Below are positions 33,038 through 43,946 of a stretch of 64,000 bases of DNA, piece by piece (the stretch's first letter is position 1; each line of letters starts with the position of its first letter). The stretch is from Amycolatopsis thermalba (GTDB lineage Bacteria; Actinomycetota; Actinomycetes; Mycobacteriales; Pseudonocardiaceae), in assembly GCF_003385215.1 (NCBI RefSeq), contig NZ_PQHW01000001.1:146910-210909 (forward strand), read 5' to 3'. A program made the translations under genes and the position numbers. The notes under the pieces were generated by a model. It did not search any database and had not been told where the DNA came from. It saw only the letters and a list, made by a program, of their open reading frames with translations.

Positions 33038-34383
33038 GCGGCGCCACCCGGGTTGCGCTCGGCGGGCAACGGCGTCGCGGCCGGCTCGCCGGAGACGTCC
33101 AGCGGAATGCCGCGGTGGTCGCGGAGCGCGGCGGTGGCGATCAGGCCGAGCAGGGTCATCCCGGCCAGGTAGGCGCACACGGCGTACACGGTGCCCGTGC
33201 TCGACTGCAACGCTTCGGCGATGGTGGGCGCGAACGCGCCGCCGAGCACCGCGCCGAGCGCGTAGGAGATCGCGGCGCCGCTGTAGCGCACGCGCGCCGG
33301 GTACATCTCGGCGTAGAGCGCCGCCTGGGGACCGTAGGTGAACCCGAGGCCGACCGAGAACAGGAGCAGCGCGACGATCAGCAGTCCCACGTTCGCGGTG
33401 TCGAGCAGGGCGAAGAACGGGACCAGCCACAGCAGCTGGACGACGAAGCCGATCCGGTAGACCCGGAGCCGGCCGATGCGGTCGGCCAGCCAGCCGCCGG
33501 CCAGGGTGCTGACCAGCCAGGCGACGGCGGAGATCATGACGGCCGCGAGCACCGTCGAGCGCTCCAGGTGCAGGGTCCGCACGGCGTAGGACTGCACGTA
33601 TCCGCCGGTGGTCATGTAGCCGACCGCGTTGTTGGCGGCGAACACGATCGCGCCGAGCACGACGAGCCGCCAGTGGTGCCGGAACAGCTGGACCAGGGGC
33701 AGGCCGGCCTGGCTGCGCGTGCGGCGGACCTCCTCGAAGACCGGGCTCTCGGCGACCCGCGAGCGGATCACCAGCCCGGCGACGATGAGCACGGCGCTGA
33801 GCAGGAAGGGGATGCGCCAGCCCCAGGCGAGGAACTGCGCCGGCGTGGTCAGCGCGGCCACCAGCGCGAGCACGCCGTTGGCCAGCACGAGCCCGACCGG
33901 AACCCCGATCTGCGGGAACGCGCCGAACAGGCCACGGCGGTCGGCCGGTGCGTGTTCGACGGCGAGCAGGGCGGCCCCGCCCCATTCGCCGCCCGCCGAC
34001 AGTCCTTGCACGATGCGCAGCAGGACCAGCGCGACCGGCGCCGTCACGCCGATCGCCGCGGCGCTGGGCACCAGGCCGATCAGCACCGTGGAGACGCCCA
34101 TCAGCAGCAGGGTGAGGACCAGCATCGCGCGCCTGCCGATGCGGTCGCCCAGGTGCCCGGCGATCACCGCGCCGACGGGCCGGAAGAAGAAGCTGATCCC
34201 CACGGTGGCGAAGGACAGGATGAGCGCGTCCTCCCCCAGCGCGGCGAAGTACTGCGTGGAGAAGACGAGTCCCGCGGAGATCGCGTAGATGAAGAAGTCG
34301 TACCACTCGATGGTGGTGCCGGCCATCGCCGCCAGGACGACGCGGCGGTGCTCGGGGCCGGTTCTCGTCAACGGTCGCGCCAT
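33034..34383 (-). CDS. MFS transporter, metabolite:H+ symporter (MHS) type
   Basis: 449 residues, 12 TM. Hallmarks are MAGTTIEWYDFFIYAISAGL, RPVGAVIAGHLGDRIGRRAM, VQGLSAGGEWGGAALLAVEH and LADRIGRLRVYRIG. MHS transporters import aromatic or dicarboxylic acids with protons; here 4-hydroxyphenylacetate or homoprotocatechuate is likely from context. First gene of the operon; ATG 34383 has AAGGGAG. A GntR operator half lies 36 bases upstream. Confidence 0.86.
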   Translation of the reverse strand: MARPLTRTGPEHRRVVLAAMAGTTIEWYDFFIYAISAGLVFSTQYFAALGEDALILSFATVGISFFFRPVGAVIAGHLGDRIGRRAMLVLTLLLMGVSTVLIGLVPSAAAIGVTAPVALVLLRIVQGLSAGGEWGGAALLAVEHAPADRRGLFGAFPQIGVPVGLVLANGVLALVAALTTPAQFLAWGWRIPFLLSAVLIVAGLVIRSRVAESPVFEEVRRTRSQAGLPLVQLFRHHWRLVVLGAIVFAANNAVGYMTTGGYVQSYAVRTLHLERSTVLAAVMISAVAWLVSTLAGGWLADRIGRLRVYRIGFVVQLLWLVPFFALLDTANVGLLIVALLLFSVGLGFTYGPQAALYAEMYPARVRYSGAAISYALGAVLGGAFAPTIAEALQSSTGTVYAVCAYLAGMTLLGLIATAALRDHRGIPLDVSGEPAATPLPAERNPGGAA

Positions 34384-34418
34384 CACGACTCCCTTGTTGT
34401 CGATGCGGACCGCCGGAC

Positions 34419-34489
34419 CATATACGATCTGCGCGACAGCTGACAAGAACACCGAGAAGATGGACGCCTGGACGCCTGGTTCGTATATG
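34419..34489. promoter_or_regulatory. Paired GntR operators between divergent MFS operon and GntR gene
   Basis: CATATACGA (34419-34427) and TCGTATATG (34481-34489) form a perfect 9-bp inverted repeat, 62 bp between copies. Each copy is itself near-palindromic (TC-G/A-TATA-T/C-GA), as expected for FadR-subfamily sites. One copy lies near each divergent promoter, consistent with looping or dual repression. Confidence 0.65.
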
Positions 34490-34541
34490 ACTGGTAGGCT
34501 GCGCGGGAGCTGCGAACGGGTCAGCGAGCAAGGAGGACCGG

Positions 34542-35237
34542 GTGCCTGCGCACGTGGACGACAAACCGGACGGCACGGCGAGCAAGTCCCAGCGAGCGCG
34601 CGAGGTGATCAAGGACCGGATCGCGCGCGGGGTGTACGGGCCGGGGCACCGGCTCGTCCTCGGTTCGCTGGCCACCGAGCTGGGCATGAGCACGGTGCCG
34701 ATCCGCGAGGCGATCCGCCTGCTGGAAGCCGAGGGACTCGTGCACTTCCAGCACAACGTGGGGGCGACCGTGGCCGCCATCGACCCGGTGGAGTACCAGC
34801 ACGCGATGGAGGTGCTGGCGATCGTGGAAAGCGCGGCGACCGCCCTCGCCGCGCCGCTGCTCACCCCGGCCGACCTGGCGAAGGCGGCCGGCCTCAACGA
34901 GCAGATGCGGACCTGCTTGCGGGATCTGGATCCGGTGGAGTTCACCCGGCTCAACCACGAGTTCCACGAGGTCCTCTATGGACGGTGCCCCAACCCGCGG
35001 CTCCTCGACACGGTGCGCCGCACCTGGTCCGGGCTCGCCACGATCCGGGAGTCGACCTTCTCGTTCGTCCCCGGCCGCGCGGCGGCGTCCGTCGCCGAAC
35101 ACGACCAGCTGGTGACCCTGATCAGGTCCGGCGCGGGCGCGGAGTGGATCGAGCACCTCGCCCGCGCCCACCGCACGGCCACCCTGACCGCCTTCCTGGA
35201 CTGGGAGAAGGAGCACGGGACGCAGCGGCGGTCGTAG
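34542..35237 (+). CDS. GntR-family (FadR/FCD-type) regulator
   Basis: 231 residues. N-terminal wHTH (SQRAREVIKDRIARGVYGPG; LGMSTVPIREAIRLLEAEGL; VHFQHNVGATVAAID) and an all-helical FCD effector domain with metal-binding-type Asp/His positions (FTRLNHEFHEVLYGRCP; EHDQLVTLIRSG; HLARAHRTATLTAFLDW). Start GTG 34542 has AAGGAGG. Divergent from the homoprotocatechuate operon, whose repressor it probably is. Confidence 0.87.
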   Translation: MPAHVDDKPDGTASKSQRAREVIKDRIARGVYGPGHRLVLGSLATELGMSTVPIREAIRLLEAEGLVHFQHNVGATVAAIDPVEYQHAMEVLAIVESAATALAAPLLTPADLAKAAGLNEQMRTCLRDLDPVEFTRLNHEFHEVLYGRCPNPRLLDTVRRTWSGLATIRESTFSFVPGRAAASVAEHDQLVTLIRSGAGAEWIEHLARAHRTATLTAFLDWEKEHGTQRRS

Positions 35238-35792
35238 GCGCCGGGCGCGCCGCGGCCAGCGCGGCGGCGTGGCCGGTTCGATTCCGGCGACCAGGTTGAA
35301 GGCGCCGGTCAGCAGGTTGAGCGACACCAGCCCGACCACCTCGGCGATGACGCGCTCGCTCCAGCCGTGCGCCCGGAGTCCGGCCACGTCGTCGTCGGTG
35401 CGGGATGCCGGTTCGGCCAGCACCCGCACCGCGAACTCGACGAGCGCGGTCTCGCGGCGGTCCGTCGCGGTGCCCTGCCTGGCCAGCGCGATGTCGGTGT
35501 CACTCAGGCCCGCGGCCCGGCCGCCCTCGATGTGGGCTTCCAGGCAGGCGCCGCAGCCGATCCATTCCTGCACGGCGATCGCGAGCTTCTCGCACACCGC
35601 GCGGGGCAGCTTCGTGCGTTTCATCGCCCGCGACAGCTCCAGGTAGCCCTGCAGCAACGCCGGCGAGTGGGCCATCGTGCGGATCATCTCCCCCGCCGAG
35701 CCGTGCCGCTCCACGATTCCGCCGAGCAGCTCGCGGGACTTCTCCGGCGCGCCGCCCGGGTCCAGCGCGCGGAGCCGGCGCCCTGTTTCCAT
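35229..35792 (-). CDS. AhpD/carboxymuconolactone-decarboxylase-like protein, stop codon not at the domain end
   Basis: About 188 residues from ATG 35792 (GGAGG upstream). The AhpD motif with redox CxxC and His is present in QEWIGCGACLEAHIEGG, followed by RAAGLSDTDIALARQGTA and VGLVSLNLLTGAFNLVAGIE. Homology ends near 35229, but the frame has no stop until 34521, running antisense through the whole GntR gene. A frameshift or lost stop at the 3' end is likely. It shares the CsoR-box region with csoR, suggesting copper or redox stress control. Confidence 0.72.
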
Positions 35793-35803
35793 CACATGCC
35801 TCC

Positions 35804-35903
35804 TACCGGTGAGGGGTACTTGACGCAGCATACCCCCCTTGGGTATAAATTCCTCATCGGCGGCAACGGGGAACCCGACCCGGAGGATACCGGTAGGGGG
35901 TAT
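35804..35903. promoter_or_regulatory. Three CsoR operator-like boxes
   Basis: TACCGGTGAGGGGTA (35804-35818), ATACCCCCCTTGGGTAT (35830-35846) and ATACCGGTAGGGGGTAT (35887-35903) are G/C-tract inverted repeats with TAC/GTA ends, the pattern of CsoR sites. The first overlaps the region just upstream of the AhpD-like gene's ribosome site; the last is 34 bases before csoR. Copper release of CsoR would open both directions. Confidence 0.7.
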
Positions 35904-35937
35904 AGTCGAAGTCGTCGGCCGGATAGAGGAGATGGAC

Positions 35938-36219
35938 ATGCGGGGATACACCAGCGACAAGGACGGCTACCTGACGCGGCTGCGCCGGATCGAGGGGCAG
36001 GTCCGCGGGTTGCAGCGGATGGTCGAGAACGACGAGTACTGCATCGACGTGCTGACCCAGATCGCGGCGGCGACCAAGGCGCTGCAGTCGGTGTCGCTGG
36101 GGCTGATGGACGAGCACCTCAAGCACTGCGTGGCCGAGGCGATCGCCGTGGGTGGCAACACCGCGGACGCGAAGGTGCGCGAGGCCAGTGAGGCCATCGC
36201 CCGGCTGGTCCGTTCCTGA
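35938..36219 (+). CDS. csoR: Copper-sensing repressor CsoR
   Basis: 93 residues, all-helical CsoR/RcnR fold: TRLRRIEGQVRGLQRMVEND, Cu(I) ligands Cys35 (EYCIDVLTQ), His60 and Cys64 (DEHLKHCVAEA), the classic C-H-C set. Apo-CsoR binds operator DNA; Cu(I) binding releases it. ATG 35938 is chosen because GAGGAG has correct spacing there; ATG 35932 touches the ribosome site. CopZ, a secreted His-rich protein and CopA follow on the same strand. Confidence 0.92.
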   Translation: MRGYTSDKDGYLTRLRRIEGQVRGLQRMVENDEYCIDVLTQIAAATKALQSVSLGLMDEHLKHCVAEAIAVGGNTADAKVREASEAIARLVRS

Positions 36220-36238
36220 CCACGAGAGAGGAAGCGAA

Positions 36239-36445
36239 ATGACTCAGCAGACCTACACCGTGACCGGCATGACGTGCGGGCACTGCGTGGCTTCGGTGAC
36301 CGAGGAGGTCGGCGAGATCCCGGGCGTCACGGACGTCGCGGTGGATCTGCCCACCGGCAAGGTCACCGTCACCAGCGAAAACGCGCTCACCACCGACGTG
36401 GTGCGCGCCGCCGTCGAAGAAGCCGGATACCAGCTGACCGCGTAG
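36239..36445 (+). CDS. copZ: Copper chaperone CopZ (HMA domain)
   Basis: 68 residues, one heavy-metal-associated domain: YTVTGMTCGHCVASVTEEVG with the Cu(I)-binding CxxC, then VAVDLPTGKVTVTSENALTT and AAVEEAGYQLTA. It carries Cu(I) to CopA or CsoR in the cytoplasm. Start ATG 36239, 20 bases after csoR; same operon. Confidence 0.9.
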   Translation: MTQQTYTVTGMTCGHCVASVTEEVGEIPGVTDVAVDLPTGKVTVTSENALTTDVVRAAVEEAGYQLTA

Positions 36446-36471
36446 CGGCCGGCCCAGAGGACAGGAATGTC

Positions 36472-37422
36472 ATGAACACTGCAGGGAAGCTCTCCGCCTA
36501 CGGTGCGGCGCTCGTCCTGGTCGCCGGTGGCGCCTGGGCGATCGGCACCGCTGTCGGTCCCGTCACCAGCGAAGCTGGCACGCGCGGCGGCGAGGACGCC
36601 GCGCACGGGGACAGCCACAGCGGCACTGTCGCGGAGACCACGCAACCCGCTCTGCCCGCGGGGCTGGCGTCGTCCAGGGGCGGTTACACCCTCACGCCCA
36701 CCCACACGACGCTGACCACCGGGACCACCAACCAGTTCGCCTTCCGGATCACCGGGCCCGACGGCAACGCGGTCACCGCGTTCGACGTCGAGCACGACAA
36801 GCGCATGCACCTCATCGTGGTGCGCCGCGACACCGCCGGGTTCCAGCACCTGCACCCGGAGATGGCCGGTGACGGCACCTGGACCGTGCCGCTGAATGTC
36901 GCCGACGCCGGCAGCTACCGCGCCTTCGCCGACTTCAAGCCGACCGGCGGCCAGGCCACGACCCTGGGCGTCGACCTCGCCGCGGCCGGCGACTTCCAGC
37001 CGCGGACCTACGCGCCCTCGCGCGTCGCGGAGGTGGACGGCTACCAGGTGCGCCTCGACGGCGACCTCACCGCCGGACACACGTCGAAGCTGACGGTCAC
37101 GGTCACCAAGGACGGCCGGGAGGTCACCGACCTGCAGCCCTACCTGGGCGCCTACGGGCACCTGGTGGCGCTGCGCGAAGGCGACCTGGCCTACCTCCAC
37201 GTCCACCCCGACGGCTCACCCGGTGACGGGACCACCCGGCCCGGGCCGACCGTGACCTTCTACGCCGAGGTCCCCTCGGCCGGCACCTACCGGCTGTTCC
37301 TGGACTTCCAGCACGAGGGCAAGGTCCGCACCGCCGAGTTCACCGTGGCGACCGGGACCACGCCACCGGCCACCACGCAGCCGCCCGCGACCGCCGACGG
37401 CCACGGCCACAGCCACGGCTGA
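36472..37422 (+). CDS. Secreted/anchored His-rich copper-island protein
   Basis: 316 residues with an N-terminal membrane anchor/signal ([20 protein letters not shown], residues 7-26). Two beta-rich domains follow with potential metal-binding His/Met: [33 protein letters not shown], and [20 protein letters not shown]. The C-terminus ends in DGHGHSHG. Such proteins accompany CsoR-CopZ-CopA in actinobacteria and probably bind copper outside the membrane. The exact role is unknown. Confidence 0.8.
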   Translation: MNTAGKLSAYGAALVLVAGGAWAIGTAVGPVTSEAGTRGGEDAAHGDSHSGTVAETTQPALPAGLASSRGGYTLTPTHTTLTTGTTNQFAFRITGPDGNAVTAFDVEHDKRMHLIVVRRDTAGFQHLHPEMAGDGTWTVPLNVADAGSYRAFADFKPTGGQATTLGVDLAAAGDFQPRTYAPSRVAEVDGYQVRLDGDLTAGHTSKLTVTVTKDGREVTDLQPYLGAYGHLVALREGDLAYLHVHPDGSPGDGTTRPGPTVTFYAEVPSAGTYRLFLDFQHEGKVRTAEFTVATGTTPPATTQPPATADGHGHSHG

Positions 37423-37441
37423 TCGAGGAAGGGGTACCACG

Positions 37442-39694
<2,253 letters not shown>

Positions 39695-39715
39695 TCCACC
39701 GGCCCGGGTGACCGC

Positions 39716-39752
39716 AGCGGCCGGCGCTCACGGCAGGTGAGCGCCGGCCGCT
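39716..39752 (+). terminator. Terminator of the copper operon
   Basis: A perfect 16-bp stem (AGCGGCCGGCGCTCAC with GTGAGCGCCGGCCGCT, loop ggcag) starts 22 bases after the copA stop. It lacks a U-tract. Its right arm contains a GTG in the VanW frame, which should not be taken as that gene's start. Confidence 0.8.
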
Positions 39753-39758
39753 ACGGGT

Positions 39759-39787
39759 TTGAACCGCCCATTTTGGTCAACTACGAC
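39759..39787 (+). promoter_or_regulatory. Promoter of VanW gene
   Basis: -35 TTGAAC (39759-39764), 17-base spacer, -10 TACGAC (39782-39787), immediately before GTG 39791. The transcript would be leaderless or nearly so. Confidence 0.5.
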
Positions 39788-39790
39788 CTG

Positions 39791-41542
39791 GTGGTTTCTT
39801 CGACACCTGAGCCCACCGAATACCTCCCGCGCGTCGGCGAGGTGGGGCCCGCCCGGCCGAAGCCGTGGTGGCGGCGGCCCGCGACGATCGCCGCGGCGGC
39901 GGTCCTGCTCGCGCTCGCCGTCCTGTACGTGCTCGACCTCGCGCTGAGTTCGGGCGACGTGCCGCGGGGGACGACGGTGGCGGGTGTGCCGATCGGCGGG
40001 CTGAGCGAGTCCGCCGCCGAGCAGAAGCTGCGCGAGGAGCTGACGCCCCGGCTCAGCCGGCCGGTCCAGGTGCTGGCCGGGGACCGGGAGATCCCGTTCG
40101 TTCCCGCCGACGCCGGTGTCCGCGTCGACTTCGCCGCGACCGTCGCCGGAGCCGGATCACAGCCGCTCAACCCGTGGACCCGGCTGGTGTCGCTGTTCCG
40201 GGACCGCGAAACCGCCGTCGTGGCCGAGGCGAACCCCGGCTCCCTGACCGCCACGCTCGACGAGGCGCGGGCGGCGGTCGACCGGCCGGCCGTGGAGGGC
40301 GGCATCCGGTTCGACGGCACGACCCCCGTCCCGGTCGATCCCCAGACCGGGCAGACCCTCGACCTCGCACGGGCCGAGGACGTGCTGCGCACCGGGTGGG
40401 CCACCTCGCCGCGCCTGACGCTGCCCGTGCTCCCGCTCGCGCCACAGACCACCCCGGAGGGTGTCCGGGCGGCACTCGACCTCCTCGCCCGCCCCCCAGT
40501 GGCCGGCCCGGCGACGGTGCGCGGCGACGGCCGCGACGCCACGGTCGAGCCCGCGCAGCTCGCCGCCGCGCTGACGTTCCAGCCCGGCGGCAACGGCACG
40601 CTCACCGCCGGGCTCGACCGCGCACGGCTCGGTGTCCTGACCGATCAGCTCGCCCCGACGGAGAAGCCGGGGCAGGACGCGCGGATGCGGTTCGACAACG
40701 ACCGGCCGGCGGTCGTGCCGTCCGTCGACGGCCGGGCGATCGACTGGGACCAGACCCTGACCGGGCTCCTGCAGGCCATCGGGCCCGGCGGCAACCGGAC
40801 CACCGAGGCGCGCTACGTGGCGGTGCCGGCCAGGATCACCACCGACCGGGCCGGGCAGCTCGGGATCAGGGAGGTGATCGGCGAGTTCACCACCGGCGGC
40901 TTCGCCCCCGATTCCGGCGTGAACATCCGGGTGGTCGCCGAGGAGGTGACCGGCGCGATCGTGCTGCCCGGGGAAACGTTCAGCCTCAACGGGTACACCG
41001 GCCCCCGCGAGGCCGCGCAGGGGTACGTGGAAGCGGGTGTGATCGAGGAGGGCGTGCCGGAGCGTGAGGTGGGTGGCGGTATCTCGCAGTTCGCCACCAC
41101 GTTGTACAACGCCGCGTACTTCGCCGGCATGACCGACGTCGAGCACAAGGAGCACAGCTTCTACATCAGCCGCTACCCCGCCGCGCGCGACGCGACGGTC
41201 TTCCAGAACCCGGACGGCAGCAGCGTGATCGACCTGAAGTTCGGCAACGAATACCCCACCGGGGTGGCGATCCAGACGATCTGGACACCGAAGTCCATCA
41301 CCGTGCGGTTGTGGGGCACCAGGCACGTCACCGTCGAATCCGTGACCGGCCCGCGCGGCGACTACGTCAGCCCGTACACGGTCACCAAACCGGCGGGCCC
41401 GGAGTGCAAACCGGCCCGGGGCAAGCCGGGCTTCCGGACCTCGGACACCCGGATCGTCCGCGACCTGAGCGGCCGGGAGATCAGCCGCACCACGCGGACC
41501 GTGCGCTACGACCCGGAACCGACGGTGCGCTGCGCGGGCTGA
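39791..41542 (+). CDS. VanW-family membrane-anchored protein
   Basis: 583 residues from GTG 39791. Short cytoplasmic N-terminus, one TM helix (TIAAAAVLLALAVLYVLDLA), then extracellular PG_binding_4-like repeats (GTTVAGVPIGGLSESAAEQK; second around PTEKPGQDARMRFDNDRPAV). The C-terminal VanW domain (FAPDSGVNIRVVAEEV, LPGETFSLNGYTGPREAAQG, GGGISQFATTLYNAAYFAGM) ends with a short Cys-containing tail. VanW proteins are linked to peptidoglycan; the molecular function is unknown. The start is set after the copA terminator. Confidence 0.85.
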   Translation: MVSSTPEPTEYLPRVGEVGPARPKPWWRRPATIAAAAVLLALAVLYVLDLALSSGDVPRGTTVAGVPIGGLSESAAEQKLREELTPRLSRPVQVLAGDREIPFVPADAGVRVDFAATVAGAGSQPLNPWTRLVSLFRDRETAVVAEANPGSLTATLDEARAAVDRPAVEGGIRFDGTTPVPVDPQTGQTLDLARAEDVLRTGWATSPRLTLPVLPLAPQTTPEGVRAALDLLARPPVAGPATVRGDGRDATVEPAQLAAALTFQPGGNGTLTAGLDRARLGVLTDQLAPTEKPGQDARMRFDNDRPAVVPSVDGRAIDWDQTLTGLLQAIGPGGNRTTEARYVAVPARITTDRAGQLGIREVIGEFTTGGFAPDSGVNIRVVAEEVTGAIVLPGETFSLNGYTGPREAAQGYVEAGVIEEGVPEREVGGGISQFATTLYNAAYFAGMTDVEHKEHSFYISRYPAARDATVFQNPDGSSVIDLKFGNEYPTGVAIQTIWTPKSITVRLWGTRHVTVESVTGPRGDYVSPYTVTKPAGPECKPARGKPGFRTSDTRIVRDLSGREISRTTRTVRYDPEPTVRCAG

Positions 41543-41622
41543 CCGCGCGCACGGTGGGTCCCGGCGGCGAGGAAGAGAAACGCGCCACTGCGGATTCCCA
41601 GCCACGTGGCGCTCCCGCCGCG

Positions 41623-42594
41623 CTACGCGGTCAGCAGGACCTTGCCGACGGCGCTGCCCTCTTCCACGCCGCGGTGCGCGTCGGCGGCCTGGCGGAGCGG
41701 GATGGTCCGGCCGACGACCGGCCGGACGCACCCGCGCTCGACGAGCGGCCACAGGTTCTTCCGCACCTGCGCGACGATACGGCCCTTCTCGGCCACCGGC
41801 TGGGGCCGCAGCGCGAGGGAGGCGATGCCGGCGCGTTTGCGCATCAGCGTGCCGATGTTCAGTTCGCCGGTGAGGCCGCCCTGGAACCCGATGATCACCA
41901 GCCGGCCGCCGGTGACGAGCGCGTCCAGGTTGCGGTCCAGATAGGACGCTCCCATGTTGTCCAGGATCACGTGCGCGCCACCGGTTTCCCGCTGCAGCTC
42001 GGCGACGAAGTCCTGGTCGCGGTAGTTGACGAGGATGTCGGCGCCGAGCCGCCGGCACTGTTCGAGCCGCTCGGCCGATCCGGCGGTCACCGCGACGGTC
42101 GCGCCGAGCGCCTTGCCGACCTGAACGGCGTGCGTGCCGATGCCGCCGGCAGCACCGTGCACCAGCAGCACCTCCCCGCTGCGCAGGCCGGCGCTCATCA
42201 CCGCGGTGGCCCACACCGTGCAGGCGGCCTCGGGCAGGGCCGCGGCGGCGACGATCCCCACACCGTCCGGGACGGGCAGCAGTTGCGGAGCGGGCACCAC
42301 GACCTGCACGGCGTATCCGCCGCCGGCGAGCAGCGCGCACACCTGGTCGCCGACCTGCCAGCCGTCGACGTCCTCGCCGACTTCGATGATCGTGCCCGAG
42401 CACTCCAGGCCGGGGATCTCACTCGCACCGGGCGGCGGCGGGTAACGGCCCTGGCGTTGCAGCACATCCGCCCGGTTCACCGCGGTGGCGGCGACGCGGA
42501 CCAGCACCTCCCCGGGGCCTGGACGGGGGTCCGGCACCTCGGTCCAGTCCAGGACTTCGGGGCCGCCGGAGGCGCGGATGGTGATCGCGTGCAC
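41623..42594 (-). CDS. NAD(P)H:quinone oxidoreductase (PIG3-like MDR)
   Basis: 323 residues, zinc-free MDR: VHAITIRASGGPEVLDWTEV, ATAVNRADVLQRQGRYPPPP, LLVHGAAGGIGTHAVQVGKA, GAHVILDNMGASYLDRNLDA, and MRKRAGIASLALRPQP, as in TP53I3/PIG3-type quinone reductases. GTG 42594 has AAGGAGA upstream. A GGACTGG-TT-CCAGTCC palindrome 31-46 bases upstream may regulate it. It lies 94 bases downstream of a LysR gene on the same strand. Confidence 0.86.
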   Translation of the reverse strand: MHAITIRASGGPEVLDWTEVPDPRPGPGEVLVRVAATAVNRADVLQRQGRYPPPPGASEIPGLECSGTIIEVGEDVDGWQVGDQVCALLAGGGYAVQVVVPAPQLLPVPDGVGIVAAAALPEAACTVWATAVMSAGLRSGEVLLVHGAAGGIGTHAVQVGKALGATVAVTAGSAERLEQCRRLGADILVNYRDQDFVAELQRETGGAHVILDNMGASYLDRNLDALVTGGRLVIIGFQGGLTGELNIGTLMRKRAGIASLALRPQPVAEKGRIVAQVRKNLWPLVERGCVRPVVGRTIPLRQAADAHRGVEEGSAVGKVLLTA

Positions 42595-42624
42595 GGAGAT
42601 CTCCTTGACGTGACGGGTTTTCTC

Positions 42625-42640
42625 GGACTGGTTCCAGTCC
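42625..42640. promoter_or_regulatory. Palindrome upstream of quinone oxidoreductase
   Basis: GGACTGGTTCCAGTCC, a perfect 7-bp inverted repeat around TT, 31 bases upstream of the GTG start. Likely an operator; the regulator is unknown. Its half-site resembles CTGG sites of the taurine regulon, but the arrangement is inverted rather than direct. Confidence 0.45.
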
Positions 42641-42687
42641 ACCCGGAAACCCCGCCCCCACCAAGGCCCGTTTCGCGCTCCCTGCGA

Positions 42688-43563
42688 TCAGGAAGCGTGA
42701 TCGCAGGCGCGCAGCAGCTCGTCGAGACACCAGGGCGGGTTGGTCTCGGACACGGCGAGCAGCGTCGTCATGGTGATCGGCGGCACCGTGGGCCGGAACG
42801 CCACCCGGGGCGCCACCAGCCGGCGCGCCTGCGACTCGTACACGACGGTCCACGTGCCGGTGCCGCTGCCGATGATGGCCAGGGTGTCCTGCAGGTTGCC
42901 CGACGGTGGGCCGAACACCGGGTCGAACCCCGCCGACCGGCAGGAGGAGACCATCAGATCGTGCAACGGCGCGTTGCGGCTCCGGTCGGCCAGGCGCAGC
43001 GGCAGCTCCGCCAGGTCGGTGAGCTCGACCTCGTCCGCCTCGGCGAGCGGATGCCGGGCGGGCAACGCGACGACGAGCCGGTCCAGCCACAGCGGGATCA
43101 GCCGCAGTTCCGGGCTGTGGGTCACGCCCCGGACGAACGTGGCGTCCAGCGCGTGCCCGCGGACCTGGTCCAGCCTCGTCTGCGTGGACGCCGAGACCAG
43201 CTCCACGCTCAACTGCGGGATGAGGGCGGTCAGCTCGTCCAGCACCCGGTCCAGGTGCTCGCCCAGGCCGTTGCTGGTGCCCAGCCGCAGCACGGTGGAC
43301 CGGGCGGCGACGTCGGCGACCACGGACCGCGCCCGGCTCTCGGCGGCGAGCACGGCCCGCGCTTCGGGCAGGAACACCTGGCCCGCGGTGGTGAGCCGGA
43401 CCATCCGCGGTGACCGGTCGAACAGCTCCACGCCCAGCTCCCGCTCCAGCTTGCGGATCTGCTGGCTCACCGCGGCCTGCACGATGTGCAGCCGCTCCGC
43501 GGCCCGCCCGAAGTGCAGTTCCTCCGCGACGGTCACGAAGTACCGCAGTTGACGAAGTTCCAC
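42688..43563 (-). CDS. LysR-family transcriptional regulator
   Basis: 291 residues: MELRQLRYFVTVAEELHFGR, AAVSQQIRKLERELGVELFD, DRSPRMVRLTTAGQ, with a C-terminal LysR substrate-binding domain (LRLGTSNGLGEHLDRVLDEL onward). Divergent from a 4-oxalocrotonate tautomerase-like gene across a T-N11-A palindrome, so it probably controls that gene. Confidence 0.88.
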   Translation of the reverse strand: MELRQLRYFVTVAEELHFGRAAERLHIVQAAVSQQIRKLERELGVELFDRSPRMVRLTTAGQVFLPEARAVLAAESRARSVVADVAARSTVLRLGTSNGLGEHLDRVLDELTALIPQLSVELVSASTQTRLDQVRGHALDATFVRGVTHSPELRLIPLWLDRLVVALPARHPLAEADEVELTDLAELPLRLADRSRNAPLHDLMVSSCRSAGFDPVFGPPSGNLQDTLAIIGSGTGTWTVVYESQARRLVAPRVAFRPTVPPITMTTLLAVSETNPPWCLDELLRACDHAS

Positions 43564-43578
43564 GAGCCCATTATCCGC

Positions 43579-43597
43579 CGATCACGATCGCTGATCG
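43579..43597. promoter_or_regulatory. LysR box between LysR and tautomerase genes
   Basis: CGATCA-cgatcgc-TGATCG is a perfect 6-bp inverted repeat with a T-N11-A core (T43582, A43594), 16 bases upstream of the LysR start. Confidence 0.6.
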
Positions 43598-43681
43598 CAG
43601 CGGCAGCGGACTGCTCCTTGGTCGCGCCGGGATTCTCCTGTGGACTGAACCGGACCGAAAACCATCCGGCAGGAGAACGAC

Positions 43682-43864
43682 ATGCCCATCGTGACCGTTC
43701 AGCAAGGCCCGCGCACCGTGGAGCTCAAGCGGGAGCTGGTCAAGCAGATCACCGACGCGTTCGTCCGCGCGTACGTGATCCCGGCCGACGCCGTGCAGGT
43801 GTGGATCCACGAGGTCCCCACCGACAGCTGGGGCAAGGCCGGGAAGCTGACCGCGGACAAGTGA
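43682..43864 (+). CDS. 4-Oxalocrotonate tautomerase family protein
   Basis: 60 residues: MPIVTVQQGPRTVELKREL, catalytic Pro after Met removal, Arg in the TDAFVRAYVIPADAVQVW region, ending VPTDSWGKAGKLTADK. 4-OT members isomerise dienols or act in related tautomerase/dehalogenase reactions. It is divergent from LysR. No meta-cleavage genes adjoin it, so its substrate is open. Confidence 0.85.
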   Translation: MPIVTVQQGPRTVELKRELVKQITDAFVRAYVIPADAVQVWIHEVPTDSWGKAGKLTADK

Positions 43865-43946
43865 TCACCTCGTCGTGGCGCCCGCCCCCCTCGCGCGGGC
43901 GCCACGACGGACGCCCTCGACCGGCGGGCGCGGTGGTGGACGGTGA

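Noticed and set aside
39737..39790. VanW start at GTG 39737
   Set aside because: That codon lies in the right arm of the copA terminator hairpin; the promoter elements point to GTG 39791.
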